DNA of 64,000 nt from CAVZBW01 sp963778465 (GTDB lineage: Bacteria; Actinomycetota; Acidimicrobiia; Acidimicrobiales; RAAP-2). The notes under the pieces were generated by a model, which worked only from the letters and a program-made list of their open reading frames with translations, had not been told where the DNA came from and searched no databases. How positions within the stretch are numbered: position 1 is the first letter of the stretch; every line of letters begins with the position of its first letter. The translations under genes were made by a program, and so were the position numbers. Where the stretch lies: contig CAVZUK010000003.1 in the NCBI GenBank assembly GCA_963778465.1, positions 496,001 to 560,000 on the forward strand, given 5' to 3'. Positions 62,485 to 64,000 of the stretch are shown in pieces.

Positions 62485-63615
62485 TCAGGTGAGCTCGTCG
62501 AGCTTGACCACCGTGGCCTGCGGGGTGTCGATCGGACCCTCCGGCAGGATGTAGCGCCAGAAGACCAGGCCGAAGGGCCTGCCCTCCGTGTCGATCCAGT
62601 TGGGCAGCCCGGGGTCGCGGTGCGCGAGCACCATCTTGAAGCTCCCGTCGGGCTCGAGACGGGTCTGGGTGCGGTTGAGCGAGACCTGGCGATGCGCGAA
62701 GTCGTAGGTCTGCAGGTGCCGGCTCCACAGCGAGACGTTGGCAAACCGGCACGCCGGCCAGCGGGCGGTCACGACGAGGGCCTCGTCGGGCCCGAGGACG
62801 TAGGGGGCCATGCTGTACGCGGCGTCTGCCGCGGCGAGCGCGTGGTCGCCGGGTGGCACGGGGGCCGGGAAGACGTTGGGCTGCTGGGACACGAAGGCGG
62901 GGCGGCCTCCCTCGCCCGGCTTGGCCTGATCCAGCGATCGCGTCCGCACGTACCGGGCGACGCGCCGGAGCCCGGCGGCCACCGAGGCGTCCGAGGGCGG
63001 AGCCGGCGGGGGCAGCGGGTCGACCGCCTCGATCTCGAGAGCGACGTCGGGGACGGGAGGGATGGCCGCCGAGCGCGCGCCCTCGAAGTAGTGGCGGGTG
63101 GTGACCCGGGAGGCGCCGGCGTCGAGGGCGATCCAGTTGCGGTCCCGGGGCGGGCCACCGAGGAAGACCTCGAACCGACCCTCGTCGTCGATGTCGAATT
63201 CCGAATCGTTGAGCACGCCGGCGGTCCGCTCCGGGAAGGCGCCACCGGCCCCGCCGGCCTCGACGGTGAAGGACACGTAGACCGCACCCTGCATCCGGCC
63301 GCGCACGCGGTACGCGTACTGCGACGACACCGGCGCGTCGAAGTAGATGGCGTCGGCGTTGTCGCCCAGGCTCTTGCGGGTCGAGCTGACGATCATGCGG
63401 AAGACCGGGTGCCGGGGATCGTCGTCGAAGTGTCCGAGCAGGCCACCCTCGAGCAGGTTCGAGACGAGCCGGAGGGCTGCGGCCTGGTCGTCGGGCGTCC
63501 CGATTCCCCACTCGGGCCCGGCAAAGCGATCCGCCACCTCACGGAGCGTGTCGAGCAGCTCGTCGAAGGCGGTGCGGGCCTCGCTGCCTGCTGCACTCAC
63601 AGGGGCTTCACTCAT
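62485..63615 (-). CDS. DUF1214-domain protein
   Basis: 376 residues from ATG 63615, with GGGGAGG four to ten bases upstream. The C-terminal third has FANVSLWSRHLQTYDFAHR, DGSFKMVLAHRDPGLPNWID and GLVFWRYILPEG, the DUF1214 pattern. The N-terminal part is helical (AFDELLDTLREVADRFAG), then beta-rich. The family has no proven function and is abundant in actinobacteria that degrade hydrophobic compounds. It converges on the sulfotransferase gene. Confidence 0.85.
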   Translation of the reverse strand: MSEAPVSAAGSEARTAFDELLDTLREVADRFAGPEWGIGTPDDQAAALRLVSNLLEGGLLGHFDDDPRHPVFRMIVSSTRKSLGDNADAIYFDAPVSSQYAYRVRGRMQGAVYVSFTVEAGGAGGAFPERTAGVLNDSEFDIDDEGRFEVFLGGPPRDRNWIALDAGASRVTTRHYFEGARSAAIPPVPDVALEIEAVDPLPPPAPPSDASVAAGLRRVARYVRTRSLDQAKPGEGGRPAFVSQQPNVFPAPVPPGDHALAAADAAYSMAPYVLGPDEALVVTARWPACRFANVSLWSRHLQTYDFAHRQVSLNRTQTRLEPDGSFKMVLAHRDPGLPNWIDTEGRPFGLVFWRYILPEGPIDTPQATVVKLDELT

Positions 63616-63748
63616 GGGGCCTCCCCAGGATGGACGCCGGACGGACGCAGAGACCTTACTGACACACGATCCCAGGGGCGATCCGGAATCGACCCACGAT
63701 CGCATGGGCGATCCGGGACGTGGGGCCCGCCGCCCGTAGAGTTGCGAG

Positions 63749-64000
63749 ATGGAGGGAGCGCCGCACGGCGGCGCCGGTGCTCGCGGTGCCGGCGCGACCA
63801 CCACGACCAACACGATGCCGATGGCCGAGCTCGAGCGCGCGCTGCTCGACGACGTCGAGTCCCTACTCGAGCGGTGGCGGCTCCAGTGCCAGGGCCGTCC
63901 CGAGCTGGAGCGTCGTCGCCTGCTGCTGCTCGCCTTGGAGCGGGAGCAGATCGTCGCCGTCGCCTACCGGGAGGAGGCGGTGGCCGGTCGGGTCTCCGAG
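63749..64000 (+). CDS. Start of an unrecognised protein (partial)
   Basis: 84 residues from ATG 63749 to the window edge, open throughout. A Gly/Ala/Thr-rich leader is followed by a charged amphipathic region (MAELERALLDDVESLLERW, then RRRLLLLALEREQIVAVAY). No family can be named from this part. It is divergent from the DUF1214 gene, 133 bases apart. Confidence 0.5.
   Translation, partial: MEGAPHGGAGARGAGATTTTNTMPMAELERALLDDVESLLERWRLQCQGRPELERRRLLLLALEREQIVAVAYREEAVAGRVSE

Overview
This 64 kb window is a stretch of chromosome from a very GC-rich bacterium (about 70% G+C by eye). The gene set points to an actinobacterium: a mycofactocin-type short-chain dehydrogenase, a LuxR/MalT-type ATPase regulator, Thr/Ser/Gly-rich cell-wall enzymes, and many SnoaL, sulfotransferase, amidohydrolase and BKACE family genes. 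The mix resembles Acidimicrobiia, but that placement is an inference. No rRNA, tRNA, CRISPR array, plasmid replication gene or phage gene was recognised. Genes are densely packed, with many 4-bp stop/start overlaps and overlapping convergent 3' ends.

Layout. 1-6936: the end of a hydantoinase/oxoprolinase operon (hyuA partial, hyuB, mycofactocin-type SDR), then an aldo/keto reductase, a SnoaL protein, a membrane protein and an epoxide hydrolase. 7040-8730: an intact IS1380-family element with 17-bp perfect terminal repeats and a CTAG duplication. 8824-9615: a secreted orphan protein in a clearly AT-richer island. 9699-11864: a quinone oxidoreductase-like enzyme, a YrhK-like membrane protein and a small conserved protein. 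11882-23000: a LuxR ATPase regulator with DUF2252, PLDc_N/SHOCT, DUF1269, SDR, GH15, ClC and patatin genes. Five copies of a palindrome TCACCC-N5-GGGTGA lie in four of this block's intergenic regions, which suggests one regulon. 23182-35900: a mixed block with a TetR gene facing a cyclase-like/ATPase/TPR signalling protein, two L,D-transpeptidase-fold proteins (one without the catalytic Cys), a frameshifted methyltransferase, LysR, hydrolases, a HIT protein, an old-yellow-enzyme homologue and a DinB protein.

36048-48564 (minus strand) is the most striking metabolic locus. It is an almost gapless 11-gene operon plus a GntR/HutC regulator. It reads barbiturase/cyanurate-amidohydrolase family, creatininase family, TRZ/ATZ-type amidohydrolase, cyclase-family hydrolase, a complete oligopeptide-type ABC importer (binding protein, two permeases, two ATPases), cytosine-deaminase-like enzyme and DapA-family lyase. 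It looks like an uptake and ring-opening pathway for a nitrogen heterocycle or cyclic amide whose identity the sequence does not give.

48726-64000: a GNAT acetyltransferase, a chorismate-lyase-like protein, a questin-oxidase-like protein and an MFS exporter come first. Next is a haem-oxygenase-like diiron protein that keeps the residues of the Chlamydia p-aminobenzoate-forming enzyme CADD. Then come an ArsR/arsenate-reductase-like fusion overlapping a chromate transporter, a non-coding stretch with two large inverted repeats, YccF, a D,D-carboxypeptidase, an amidohydrolase facing a BKACE enzyme, a membrane protein built from three 64-residue repeats, two SnoaL proteins, a sulfotransferase, a DUF1214 protein and the start of one more gene.
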